NCBI GenBank assembly: GCA_902806595.1 | Contig: CADCXC010000038.1 | Span: forward strand, 4,588,001 to 4,652,000 | From: Pyrenopolyporus hunteri | Lineage: Eukaryota; Ascomycota; Sordariomycetes; Xylariales; Hypoxylaceae | Direction of reading: 5' to 3' | DNA length: 64,000 nt | Part shown: one piece after another, positions 31,553 through 41,413 of the stretch | Layout: every line of letters starts with the position of its first letter | Numbering within the stretch: position 1 is the first letter of the stretch | Program-made: the position numbers and the translations under genes | Notes under the pieces: model-generated | The model's input: the letters and a program-made list of their open reading frames with translations, nothing else | What the model was told of the DNA's origin: nothing | Databases searched by the model: none

Positions 31553-33918
31553 TCAATCGATTCTCCTCCCTATTAGTTCTATCCCGGGTGGCTCAAGCTT
31601 CGAAAAGGAATTCCTAGACCTTAATACATCCCTAATATGGCCGTGAGCTCTCTCGATCTTATTCTGGAGATATTTCCCCGACTTGCTCAGTCGAGAGATC
31701 GCTTGCGACTCTCCAGGCTCGGAGACATCGGGGCCGGAATCTTCAATATTGGCTCCCTGGTCGCCCTCATCGTCGGTCTCCGTTTCTTGTATAGTAACGG
31801 CTGCGATATCTGTGCCCTGATCACCAGCTTCCTCGTTTTCCACATCCGGTGGGTCCCCTCTCCGGACTTTCGTGATGTCCACTTCGACTTCCAGAACCCC
31901 GGTGTCTAAGAAGCTAGCTCGTTCAAGTCTAACTATCACTTGGAATTGGTCTGAATCGGACCCGTCAATCGTCAAAGACGATCCGGGGGCCGTTTCTAGA
32001 AGGCCGGAGACAATGACCTGCGATTTCCCCTGGTTCCTCAAGGTGTTCATGATTCCCATGGCAGTACGGGCAATAACCGGACGACGAGACACCCTCTCAA
32101 GATAGTTGAATAAGTTCTGCAAAGACACTATTGCGATGCGACAGATGCCTAGATGGTGGCTCCACATCACGAAGAAGGACGAGCACTGGTGCTCGAAAGC
32201 CACAATGGAAATCTGGGCCGCTGGTAAGGTGCGGGCTCGATCGTCAATCCATCGCGGAATCGAGTCTACAATGCGGTATCGAGAATTTTCCATATTGTGC
32301 TGGTTAAACTGCGCGATCCGCGATTGTACGTCCAACGAGTAATTGAAGTATGAAATAGACCCAGGTACGGTTTCCACGATCGTGATCCTCTTCTCGCGAA
32401 TCTCTCCGTAGTTCATACTACCTAAATTGATCGTGTTAATTGGGCAATGATGAGGGTGCCGTGCCTCGTACCTTTGTCGACGTATTCATACCGAATTTTA
32501 GAATTTATTTTCTTGCGGACGATGGCTAGGAGCCGCCCAGGGGGCTCAAATGCGTAGGCCACATCTATCCTATGTCGACGGAACAACGTCCCATCGTTGG
32601 TTAGTCCCTCTAGGACAAGCGCGGGCCTCGTCTTCAAATCGTTTCCCATGACACAGTTCAGAATCGCCACTCGGTCGGTTGTACGCGTCGTAAAATCGGC
32701 GGGAGTAGAGCCGAGAAGAACAGTCAGAGATATTCTACGGGCTGTCAGGGTTACTTCGTCTGGTTTCAGGCTCTTTCTGTAGTCTAAATTCCGTTGAACT
32801 TGATAACGACCCAATTGGAATTGCCACGGATGAGTAGCCAGGAGGTCAGTTGGCTTTCGCGCAGCGGTAGGTGGAGAGAACTTTACGACGGGTCGATCGC
32901 CCGGCATCCTCTCATTAGTGACCGGAGTAGATCCTGACCTTATAACGGGTCGGTCACTGCACCACATTAAGATGGACTGGTCGTCCGATCGCTTCAGTAT
33001 TTCCTCCTGCAGTCGGCGAAAGGCCGATTCTAGGCCTTCTCCGTATATGAGGGCCATATTCACGCCGAACAGGCCAAGGAGACAATAGGCCATGTCCTCT
33101 TCTCGGGTAGTGAACCTCCCCGAAGTCCACGTCATCTTTTGCGCTACGCAGATGTTTCTGAGTATATCGTCGATGGATAGGTTATAACATCTGCAGCTCC
33201 AGCACTTCCCATTCGCATCTTCTACGTGCCTCTCCCAAGGCTCTCCGTTGATGATGTGGCGGTGCGTGAGGACGTTTATCCCGATCCCGGATCGCTCTTC
33301 ACCGTAACATGTCAGGGGAAATATTGATTTGATAGGGGTTGAGCGGCCGACTGACCTGCGATCTGAGGGGCAAGAGTATAACGGTCTCCGAGACGTTTCC
33401 ATTCCCTGCTATAGAAATAGACATTTTCTGGGGCAATAAGCTCCTGCAACGTCCAGCCACGAGTAAACCATCGACTCGCAGGTAAGTCGGCTAGTTCCTG
33501 GACATCTTCTAGAAAGGCGTAACAAATGCTGGCAGATTTGTACCACCGGAACATGGAATTGATCGATTCCGAAAGCTCGGCGCTGCTACTTTTGTCTATG
33601 CAGCATGTGTCGATCCAGACGTAGTTATATCCGTCTCGGAGAGCCCGGTGGCAGGTGGCTTTGACCTTTTCGAATCCCGATTTAAACGTCCATTTTTTAT
33701 CCTAGGAGCCATGTCGAGTGAGTATTCATGTAGGGGATTCATAGGATATATCGGCTACGAGATTCATAGATGTGTACATAGCTAGGTACCTTGGCGTTTT
33801 GCATATCTTGGAACTGGATCTCTCCGTCGCCCCAGGTATGCGAGAGAATAGCGTATTCGGGCCCGCGTTCGTTTACGAACTCTTCTAAACGAAAAGAGCC
33901 TGTGTTTAAGAGCCGCAT
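31553..33918 (-). CDS. HET-domain (heterokaryon incompatibility) protein, four exons
   Basis: Spliced from 33918-33790, 33701-33356, 33296-32472 and 32421-31553 (complement), 722 residues. Introns are 88, 59 and 50 nt. HET proteins mediate allorecognition and regulated cell death in filamentous fungi. Exon 1 starts MRLLNTGSFRLEEFV and contains ILSHTWGDGEIQFQDM. Exon 2 gives GYNYVWIDTCCIDKSSSAEL, FRWYKSASICYAFLEDV and WFTRGWTLQELIAPE. Exon 3 gives MTWTSGRFTTREEDMAYCLL, then LFGVNMALIYGEG and QEEILKRSDDQSILMW. The C-terminal 350 residues are unassigned; an acidic stretch (about residues 600-660, rich in DEGDQ) precedes a basic tail. An ATG 42 bp upstream (33960) is possible. No NACHT, WD or ankyrin repeats are attached. 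Confidence 0.88.
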
Positions 33919-34642
33919 AATTGCCCGATGACGACGGTTACGGAGGTGCGCAGGAATCAACAGAGGGATGGAGGTATCCGACTAAGATAAGAACCTAAAG
34001 CAAGAGAAACCGAGACGAGGCTATGGGAGGCTTTTATCATCTATGCCGGGTACCTGAGGCATTACGTGCCCGTCAAGGCCGAGCATATTTTAAACGAGCC
34101 GATTCTATGCCACGTTCCGTGGCCCGGAGCGATTCTACTGGCTTTGGCAGATAAGGCATGCATGGTGAAGAAGAAGTGAGGCTGGCTCGAGTTGTATTGG
34201 TATTACCCGAGCCCGACCTCGATCGTAAAGAGAGCATCGAGCTTATCTTATATGGAGAGTATGATTATGAGAGGATATAATGATTGATATGATAGATACT
34301 TTTAGAGTTAATTATGCGTCCCTACATCATGGTGGTAAAGGGGCGTGAAGTTGGAAGTTGAGGTTGTAAGTTGAAGTTGTATGTTGCAGTCTTCGTCTTC
34401 GTCTTCATCGGACACGCAATATCGTTGTATATAGGCGGTTCACAGTATTATGCAGCTATAAAGTAATAAGCCCGTATCCGTATTGTAAAAGTGGGTATCG
34501 AGGTACGATATGGCGTGGGTACTAGCGTATCTTTCCCCACTAAAAAGTTTGGATAATTCTGCGACTCTCAGATCTCGAGATCTCGAGATCTTTAGATCCT
34601 CTCAACAACTCCCGACTCCCCGCCATTATAAATAAAATCACC
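33919..34642. other. Divergent region between the HET gene and DBP7
   Basis: 724 bp without a supported gene. It contains a GTTGAAG/GTTGTAAGTT-type short repeat near 34350-34390 and a palindromic AGATCTCGAGATCTCGAGAT block at about 34568-34590 close to the DBP7 start. Confidence 0.5.
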
Positions 34643-36976
34643 ATGGCGGAAGGTGGAATGCTTCTGAATTTCGACATCGGCGACGCTCCACTGAAGAGAC
34701 AGGTCAAATTTACGGGCGGCCGTTGGAGAGATCGAGTCCAGGCCCAGCGAAGCGCCAGGAAGAACCGAGACGGAACTGCGAGCTCAGCCAATTCCACCCC
34801 GCTGTCCAACAACCGACGAGGCTATCACCACGCCCATGCCCAAGACTACACCCATGATCTTCCTGACGACGAGAGGCCTAACAAGCGCCAGAAGACCTCC
34901 TCTCAATATGACGGCCAATCAGAGCGTAATGCAAGACAAGAGGGCTCTAATACGGGCGCCAGACCGGGAAATGCGTCTGCTAAACCTGGTGGTGTCACTT
35001 CGAGATTATTCACATCGAACCCAACGCCCAGAACAGTCTTTGAAGACCCGGTCGAGGATACCGAGCCTGCGAAGCCTTCGAACGCCCCTTTATCGGATGA
35101 GGCCGAAAACTTCCACGCCCTCGGCTTGTCGCCGCGCATTGCCCAGCACTTGTCTTCTAAGCTCGAGATGAAGGCCCCTACTTCTATCCAAAAGAACGCC
35201 ATCCCGCCGTTAATAAAGGAAGACAGCGATGCCTTCTTGCAGGCTGAGACAGGATCAGGAAAGACTCTGGCCTACCTGCTGCCCATTATGCAGCGGATAA
35301 TAGCCTTGAGCCATCGCGAGGACGGCACCAGCACGGGGACTCGCATACATCGCGACTCGGGTTTATTTGCCATCATTTTAGCCCCGACGAGAGAGCTGTG
35401 TAAGCAAATCGCTACCGTGTTAGAGAGGGTCCTGCGTTGCGCGCCCTGGATCGTTAGCACGACCGTCATAGGCGGAGAGAGTAAGAAGTCGGAAAAGGCT
35501 CGGCTGAGGAAAGGCGTCAATATATTGATTGCTACGCCTGGTCGACTTGCTGATCACCTAGACAATACCAAAGTGCTTGAAGTCGGTACCGTGAGATGGC
35601 TTGTTCTTGACGAGGGCGACAGGCTGATGGAGATGGGATTTGAAGAAGAACTCAAGAACATCGTAGGAAAGATTCGGAAAGAGACGCTAAAAGAAGCAAA
35701 TCAAGAGGGCGTGACCCTCGCTACCCTACCTCAGAGGCGCGTCACCATCCTCTGTTCAGCAACGATGAAGATGAACGTGCAAAGGCTAGGCGAGATTAGT
35801 TTACAGGATGCGATCCACGTCACAGCCTCGAAGTCGGAGAGTGAGGGCGATGCGGCAGTTGAGAACAACGACGCCGTTTTCAGTGCGCCCGCTCAGCTCA
35901 AGCAATCTTACGTTGTCGTTCCAGCTAAATTACGGCTGGTTACTCTGATAGCGCTTCTCAAATCAGCTTTTGCTCGGAAAGGATCCGTTATGAAAGCCAT
36001 CATTTTCATCTCCTGCGCTGACTCGGTCGATTTTCACTTCGACTTACTTCGCTCCATGCCATCCCAACCTTCTTCTCCCGACGAGAAATCTCTCACAAAA
36101 GACACTGTCGCCGAAGCTGCCTACATCACTTCACCAGCAAATCCTAACATAACCCTCCTAAAGCTACACGGCTCTCTTCAGCAACCCGTCCGAACATCTA
36201 CGCTCACCTCCTTCCGCACCTCCAAGAACCCTTCCGTGCTTATTACTACCGACATCGCATCTCGCGGTCTCGACGTTCCCGCTGTTGACCTCGTTGTTGA
36301 ATATGACCCGGCCTTCAGCGTTGACGATCACGTCCACCGCATTGGCCGAACCGCGCGAGCAGGCCGGCCCGGAAAGGCGGTACTTTTCCTCCAACCGGGT
36401 TGCGAAGAGGGCTACGTTGACCTTCTTAAATCCGCAACGCCGCTCGCCCCCCAATCCTACGACTCGACCCTTCAGAAAGGGTTTGTAACGCCCATCACCC
36501 TGCCCAAATCGGACAAGACCTCGGAGCCCCAGACCCTCGCATCGGAAAGGCAGACGCCCAACTCGCGCGCGGAAGCCCTGCAGCTCCACCTCGAGCAACG
36601 CCTCCTCGCCTCCTCCAAAGAAGGCGGGGACTCCAAGCTCCTGGACTCGGCCCGCCAGGCCTTCCGCTCCCACATCCGCGCCTACGCGACCCACGTGCGC
36701 GATGAGCGGGTCTACTTCGATATCACGCAGCTGCACCTAGGCCACACGGCGAAGAGCTTCGCGCTGCGCGAGGCGCCGGGCGGCATCGGCGGCGGGCCCT
36801 CGCGCAGGACGTCCAAGGCCGCCGGAGGACACAGGAAGGGCGCGGCGGCCAAGGGCCACGGCGATAACGAGCGGGACGACGACGAGCCGGGAGCCGTCGA
36901 CGACGACGCGGCGAGGAGGATGAGGATGAAGATGAAGGAGGTCATGAGCGCGGCTGGGGAGTTTAATATTGGGTGA
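34643..36976 (+). CDS. DBP7: DEAD-box RNA helicase DBP7 (DDX31 family)
   Basis: Intronless, 777 residues. Dbp7 is a nucleolar ATP-dependent helicase for 60S subunit assembly, acting on early pre-ribosomes and snoRNA release. The start MAEGGMLLNFDIGD and WRDRVQAQRSARKN match the fungal N-terminus. Helicase motifs appear in order: the Q-motif region FHALGLSPRIAQHL with TSIQKNAIP, AETGSGKT, APTRELCKQ, TPGRLADHL, the DEAD-box variant VLDEGDRLMEMGF (DEGD), CSATMKMNVQRLG, ITTDIASRGLDVPAVD and HRIGRTARAGR. DEGD in place of DEAD is normal for this subfamily. The C-terminus has the extra helical region (FRSHIRAYATHV, HLGHTAKSFALREAPGG) and a Lys/Arg/Gly tail. A clear family assignment. Confidence 0.95.
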   Translation: MAEGGMLLNFDIGDAPLKRQVKFTGGRWRDRVQAQRSARKNRDGTASSANSTPLSNNRRGYHHAHAQDYTHDLPDDERPNKRQKTSSQYDGQSERNARQEGSNTGARPGNASAKPGGVTSRLFTSNPTPRTVFEDPVEDTEPAKPSNAPLSDEAENFHALGLSPRIAQHLSSKLEMKAPTSIQKNAIPPLIKEDSDAFLQAETGSGKTLAYLLPIMQRIIALSHREDGTSTGTRIHRDSGLFAIILAPTRELCKQIATVLERVLRCAPWIVSTTVIGGESKKSEKARLRKGVNILIATPGRLADHLDNTKVLEVGTVRWLVLDEGDRLMEMGFEEELKNIVGKIRKETLKEANQEGVTLATLPQRRVTILCSATMKMNVQRLGEISLQDAIHVTASKSESEGDAAVENNDAVFSAPAQLKQSYVVVPAKLRLVTLIALLKSAFARKGSVMKAIIFISCADSVDFHFDLLRSMPSQPSSPDEKSLTKDTVAEAAYITSPANPNITLLKLHGSLQQPVRTSTLTSFRTSKNPSVLITTDIASRGLDVPAVDLVVEYDPAFSVDDHVHRIGRTARAGRPGKAVLFLQPGCEEGYVDLLKSATPLAPQSYDSTLQKGFVTPITLPKSDKTSEPQTLASERQTPNSRAEALQLHLEQRLLASSKEGGDSKLLDSARQAFRSHIRAYATHVRDERVYFDITQLHLGHTAKSFALREAPGGIGGGPSRRTSKAAGGHRKGAAAKGHGDNERDDDEPGAVDDDAARRMRMKMKEVMSAAGEFNIG

Positions 36977-37864
36977 TTTGGAGTCGGTAGTTTATTAATA
37001 TGATTAGGATGTGCCTGAGCTTGCGTCTATGCGTAAAGCGTGATCAGGAGATATACGTTCGCGTGGTTTGACCAAAAACGGATATAGGTAAAAGATATAG
37101 TTACGAGTGAATGAAGCTTGATGTTACCCGTACTAGGCCAAAGTCATTAGCAACGTAGCTGGCGCAGCCGTTCCACTGATCTTGTACGGACACATACCTA
37201 CCTATGCAATGAGTGTTCCTGGGGGTTCGCATTTACTTGTCATGTGTACGCTGTGATGTGTCTAAAGGGAGGCAAGATGATTTACGAGTCCTAGTCAAGA
37301 AAACACGACGGTATAATACGACTCACATAGGTTCGCAGGTGTTTACAACGAACTTCCATGGTATTAGGTCTATCGTATAGGGCAGGATTACCATGCCAAT
37401 GCTACTCGGTACGCGTACTCATGAATCATGTCAGGTAGCCGAGTCTCTATGCCCATCCATGAACCATCCTAGATCCTACCCCCCTTTGTAACTCGCGAGT
37501 TAGCAGTTGCCCAAACCCCTTGGGAGGGTTTGCCGCCAACCACCATGATAACCGAACCCTCGTAGAAAATATGGAAGCTCTTTCGCAATATATGCGGAGT
37601 GGAGATTGTTCTATAAACCGACATGCCAGCCGATGCCCTTTTCCAGTAACATGCCTGGCCCGTAATCCGTTTTATATGCATTCCGAGAACGCCTGGCGCA
37701 CTGTGCCCACCATGCCCTTCGCTTCAACCGACCACCCCCGGTAAAATATAAATAAAAATCACATCGACCTCTTGCCGCACACACGGGGGGTATCGCGTTA
37801 AAAGCAAAGAAATACAAAGAAATAAGGAAATGAACCAAGGTATTGCTCGCCTAGCAACCGGCTT
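36977..37864. other. Convergent intergenic region
   Basis: 888 bp between the DBP7 and PPR-gene 3' ends. Short frames on both strands near 37470-37840 are unconvincing. No repeats are notable. Confidence 0.5.
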
Positions 37865-40800
37865 CTAGACAACAACTGCTTCCTCGCCGCCGTTGCCGCC
37901 ACCGAGTAGCTCGAGAACCTTGTTGACAACAGCGCTCGGGTAACCTCTGGAGAGCATCTCGCCTACAACCAACTTAGCACGCTCGCGGTCTTCCACCGCG
38001 AGGAACGCGCGGGTCATGGCCTCGTACGTGCTAGGCTCGCGCTTCTCACGACCGACGCTGTTGTAGATCGAAGAGGCCTTATCAATGTTCTTCTCGCCAG
38101 CCCAGCCGTGGATAAGGGTGTTCGCAATATAGGGGGTAAGATCCACACGCTTCTGCTTCATCAAGGACAGGATCGGCTCGGTGTCCGCAACTTGGTGGTT
38201 GGCGACCATAGCCTCAAACAACGCCTGGAAGAGGCAGGCGTTGGGTTGGATAGTCGGGTCGTTCATAACCGAGTCAAATACCTTCCTTGCGCCTTGCATG
38301 TCGTGGAGGACACAGCCGCGGGCGTGTATGAGAGAAGCGTAATGTACCGGTTCGGGCTTCTGGCCGGAAGAACGGATCTTGTCCAAAACAACTTCGGCGG
38401 CAGCCATGTCTACCGGTTCCAGCGTGGCGTGAGTGTCAACCAGAAGTTTGTACGTGTGTGCGGTTGGTGCAATCCCCTTGGCCTGCATTCGATCGTAGTA
38501 GGCGAGGACCTTGGACTTATCGCGCTTAGTAGTGAGGAAGAACTGCATCATACTGTTGTACGGAGCTGGGCGAGCCTTGTAATTGGGCATGGACTCCATC
38601 TCGTCGAAAAGCTCCTCGGCGAATTTCTCATCACTGACGCGGCACAGAGCGTTGACGATCGTGCCGTAAGTGACGCTGGTTGGCTTGATTCCAAGGGCAC
38701 GCATCTCCGCAAAGTAAAAGAGACAATCGTCGATACGACGAGCCTTGCCAAGTTTGCCGATTAGAGCGTTATACAGGAATGACGAGGGCTCCACACCCTC
38801 CGCCTTAGCTCGGTGGAAAATCTTGACAGCTTCGGAAGCCTCGTCAAAGGTTTTAGTAGCCTCTTTGAGGGTGGTGATGTAGAGACCGAAGGTGTTCGCC
38901 GAGGGAGCAGCTCCCATTTCAAGTAGCTCAAGATGGTACTGCTCCGCCAGCACGCGATCACCGAGGGTCAAACAGGCCCCAACCATGGCGTCGAGGATAG
39001 AAGACCAACCGTAACGAACGACAGAGTACTGCGGGAGGAAGGGGACGTCGGTTCGTGCCGTAGCTAGAACCTCGTGGCATAGATCCATCTTGTTCTCTCG
39101 AGCTGCGGCAGAGATCATCTTCGCGTAGGTGATATATCTTGGGTGACGCCCCGCACGTCGCATATTCCGGAAACGGGTCAACGCCTCATTGAGTCGGGGT
39201 CCCTTGCGTCCATGTGCACCCTCCAGTTCGTCCGAGATGATTGAAGAACCCTTGAAGTCGGTGTTGTGCGCGTAAGGGTCGAAATTGTCCTCGTAGCTCG
39301 ATACTGTGGGCGTAGAAGGATAAGGTGACGCGGTGAAGACTTGCTGTTCGAAACTAATTTGGGAAGAAGCTTCGCGAGGATCCACGATACCACGAGTAGC
39401 CATGAATCGAGAAATGAACTCGGCGCCCTCTTCTAATTCATCGGCAAGGGTTGGTCTAGCCTCCGCCTCAGCTGCACGGATCCGCTGGAACATGAATTCA
39501 GACTCGGCTAATCCCTCAGCTACCTGGCCCGAACCAATCATCGCAACCGCATACATGGCTGCCGGCTCGATGAACGACGAATCGACTTTGGTCCCAGGGT
39601 TACTTAGAATATGCCAATACCTAGCAGCAGCTGGAACATCGCCCTCCCGAACGCTAAGAGCAAGCAAGGCCATCGCTGGAGTTGTAATCCCTGGGAACAC
39701 GGTGGGCAGGTTCGCGAAGGCAGCAACCGCAGTATGTCGGTCGCCAGAGTCGGCAGCAGTCGTGGCGATGTCCGCTAGGGCGCTCAAACGAGCGTCGTTG
39801 TCAATGCTCTGAGCCCAGCGAAGCGCCTCGTGGTAGATTCCCCTTGCGGTAAAGCCTTTGACGAACCCGCCCTCGATAATAGCATTCTGAATCTCAGCCG
39901 CACGAACTCCGTAAGAACTTACAATCTTCTCGTAGAACTTCATGGCACCTTCAAGTTTGCCGTTAATGACGTAGGCATTGATTACCGAGGCATAAACCTG
40001 CGAGTCTAGTCGATCATTTAGGGTGTAACTGCCGTTGTCGTGCGCGACAGCGAGATCTTTGTACTCGTTGTAGCACTCAACAGCACTGGCTAAGTCGCCC
40101 GTGTTGGCGAATGCGGTGATCATGGAAGGGAAGGTGGCCGCGAAGGGGACGGCGCCACTCAACTCCATATGTTCGAAAAGGTGGAGCATGTCAGAAACTC
40201 GACCAGCCTGAGCGCATGCTGAGATGAGTTGATGATAAGTTTCGGACGAGTAATTCGCCTTGTTCGTCAAGACAGAAGTCTCGAAGAGCTTGACGGCAAG
40301 ATCGAGCCTGTCGTCCTCCGACAGAATGGCGTGTTCCAGCTCATTCGAGGCGAACATGAACTTCCCAGGCTCATCCATACCACCAAAACGGAGACGCTTC
40401 TCTTCTAGACCTTTCTTGAGGCCAGACACTTCCAGGCATCGAGCAGCCAACAAACCAACTAAGATGTTGTACGTATCGCTGTCCGGAGTGACTTTCCTGC
40501 GCATCATGTCGGCGTAGACGTCCAAGGCCTTTGACACCACCTCGATTTTCTCAGAGGGGATGTGAATAGCAGCGACTAGGAGGGCATTGTAGGATGCGGC
40601 AATGGGCTTGATGTCGGCAACAAGCATAGCCTCAAAGACAGCGGGTATTTCAGCGTATCTTCCATCTTCCGAGAGCTTGGTTAGATGGTCCGCGTAGCTC
40701 TGGGACTGAGGATCGACCGGCGGCGTTGCAGTGCGAGCGACGCTAGCAGGAGTTGCAGGCCTTTCCACGACAGGAGACAAGGGTCTTGACTGAATACCAC

Positions 40801-41413
40801 TCGCGATAGACGGGGTGGACGTCCTCAAGGAGCGCGCGGAGCTCTCCTCCAGGGCTTCCCGCAACTCGCGAACCTCAATCTCCTTCTCGATAGCGGCGTC
40901 GATATGCGCCAACGCGGCCTCGACGTCGACGGGAACCGGCAAGTCCTCGGCTCTATTCTCGCCCGCCTCGCCCGCCTCGGCAGCCTCGACAGCGTCAACA
41001 TCTTGAGCCTTGGCCTCGGTACCCTCGAGAACGGATGCAGCGTTCGGCCTCCACTCGATGGGCTTGGGAAACTGAAACTGGGTCCATTCTTTCTCGACGT
41101 CCTCGTTGTCCTGCTGCTTCTTTAAGGCCTCAAAGTAGGCATCCAAGTTCCCATGGCTCGGTGGGCCCTCGTGGCGAAGCCCATGTTGAGCATTCGCGTT
41201 CGAGGTAGAGTTGTGGAAAGCATTTTGGAGTTGGAGACCTGTAAGGCGACCAACACGATGGCTACTACGTCGAGCAAACGACGGACGGTTCTGTGAGTTT
41301 AGAACATGGGGATGTGTGGCGGCTACGACGGATTGCGCGTAGCCGTGAGTGAAAGATTTCGCAAATCCTTGACGGATGAAATTCTGGTACAAGGACGAAT
41401 AGATGGTGGGCAT
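37865..41413 (-). CDS. Mitochondrial pentatricopeptide-repeat protein, CYA-5-like
   Basis: Intronless, 1,182 residues. The N-terminus is Arg/Ser/His-rich with few acids over its first 70 residues, consistent with mitochondrial import. An acidic, Ala/Glu-rich helical region follows (about 140-200). From about residue 245 onward there are many 35-residue PPR helices, for example ASYNALLVAAI, SDTYNILVGLLA, YHQLISACAQAGRVSDML, FPSMITAFANTGDLASAVEC, LYNALIGKLGKARRIDDCL, SVTYGTIVNALC and HYASLIHARGCVLHDM. PPR proteins bind specific organellar RNAs. The overall layout resembles Neurospora CYA-5, needed for COX1 mRNA expression, but this is inference from architecture, and other fungal PPR proteins cannot be excluded. 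Confidence 0.85.
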   Translation of the reverse strand: MPTIYSSLYQNFIRQGFAKSFTHGYAQSVVAATHPHVLNSQNRPSFARRSSHRVGRLTGLQLQNAFHNSTSNANAQHGLRHEGPPSHGNLDAYFEALKKQQDNEDVEKEWTQFQFPKPIEWRPNAASVLEGTEAKAQDVDAVEAAEAGEAGENRAEDLPVPVDVEAALAHIDAAIEKEIEVRELREALEESSARSLRTSTPSIASGIQSRPLSPVVERPATPASVARTATPPVDPQSQSYADHLTKLSEDGRYAEIPAVFEAMLVADIKPIAASYNALLVAAIHIPSEKIEVVSKALDVYADMMRRKVTPDSDTYNILVGLLAARCLEVSGLKKGLEEKRLRFGGMDEPGKFMFASNELEHAILSEDDRLDLAVKLFETSVLTNKANYSSETYHQLISACAQAGRVSDMLHLFEHMELSGAVPFAATFPSMITAFANTGDLASAVECYNEYKDLAVAHDNGSYTLNDRLDSQVYASVINAYVINGKLEGAMKFYEKIVSSYGVRAAEIQNAIIEGGFVKGFTARGIYHEALRWAQSIDNDARLSALADIATTAADSGDRHTAVAAFANLPTVFPGITTPAMALLALSVREGDVPAAARYWHILSNPGTKVDSSFIEPAAMYAVAMIGSGQVAEGLAESEFMFQRIRAAEAEARPTLADELEEGAEFISRFMATRGIVDPREASSQISFEQQVFTASPYPSTPTVSSYEDNFDPYAHNTDFKGSSIISDELEGAHGRKGPRLNEALTRFRNMRRAGRHPRYITYAKMISAAARENKMDLCHEVLATARTDVPFLPQYSVVRYGWSSILDAMVGACLTLGDRVLAEQYHLELLEMGAAPSANTFGLYITTLKEATKTFDEASEAVKIFHRAKAEGVEPSSFLYNALIGKLGKARRIDDCLFYFAEMRALGIKPTSVTYGTIVNALCRVSDEKFAEELFDEMESMPNYKARPAPYNSMMQFFLTTKRDKSKVLAYYDRMQAKGIAPTAHTYKLLVDTHATLEPVDMAAAEVVLDKIRSSGQKPEPVHYASLIHARGCVLHDMQGARKVFDSVMNDPTIQPNACLFQALFEAMVANHQVADTEPILSLMKQKRVDLTPYIANTLIHGWAGEKNIDKASSIYNSVGREKREPSTYEAMTRAFLAVEDRERAKLVVGEMLSRGYPSAVVNKVLELLGGGNGGEEAVVV

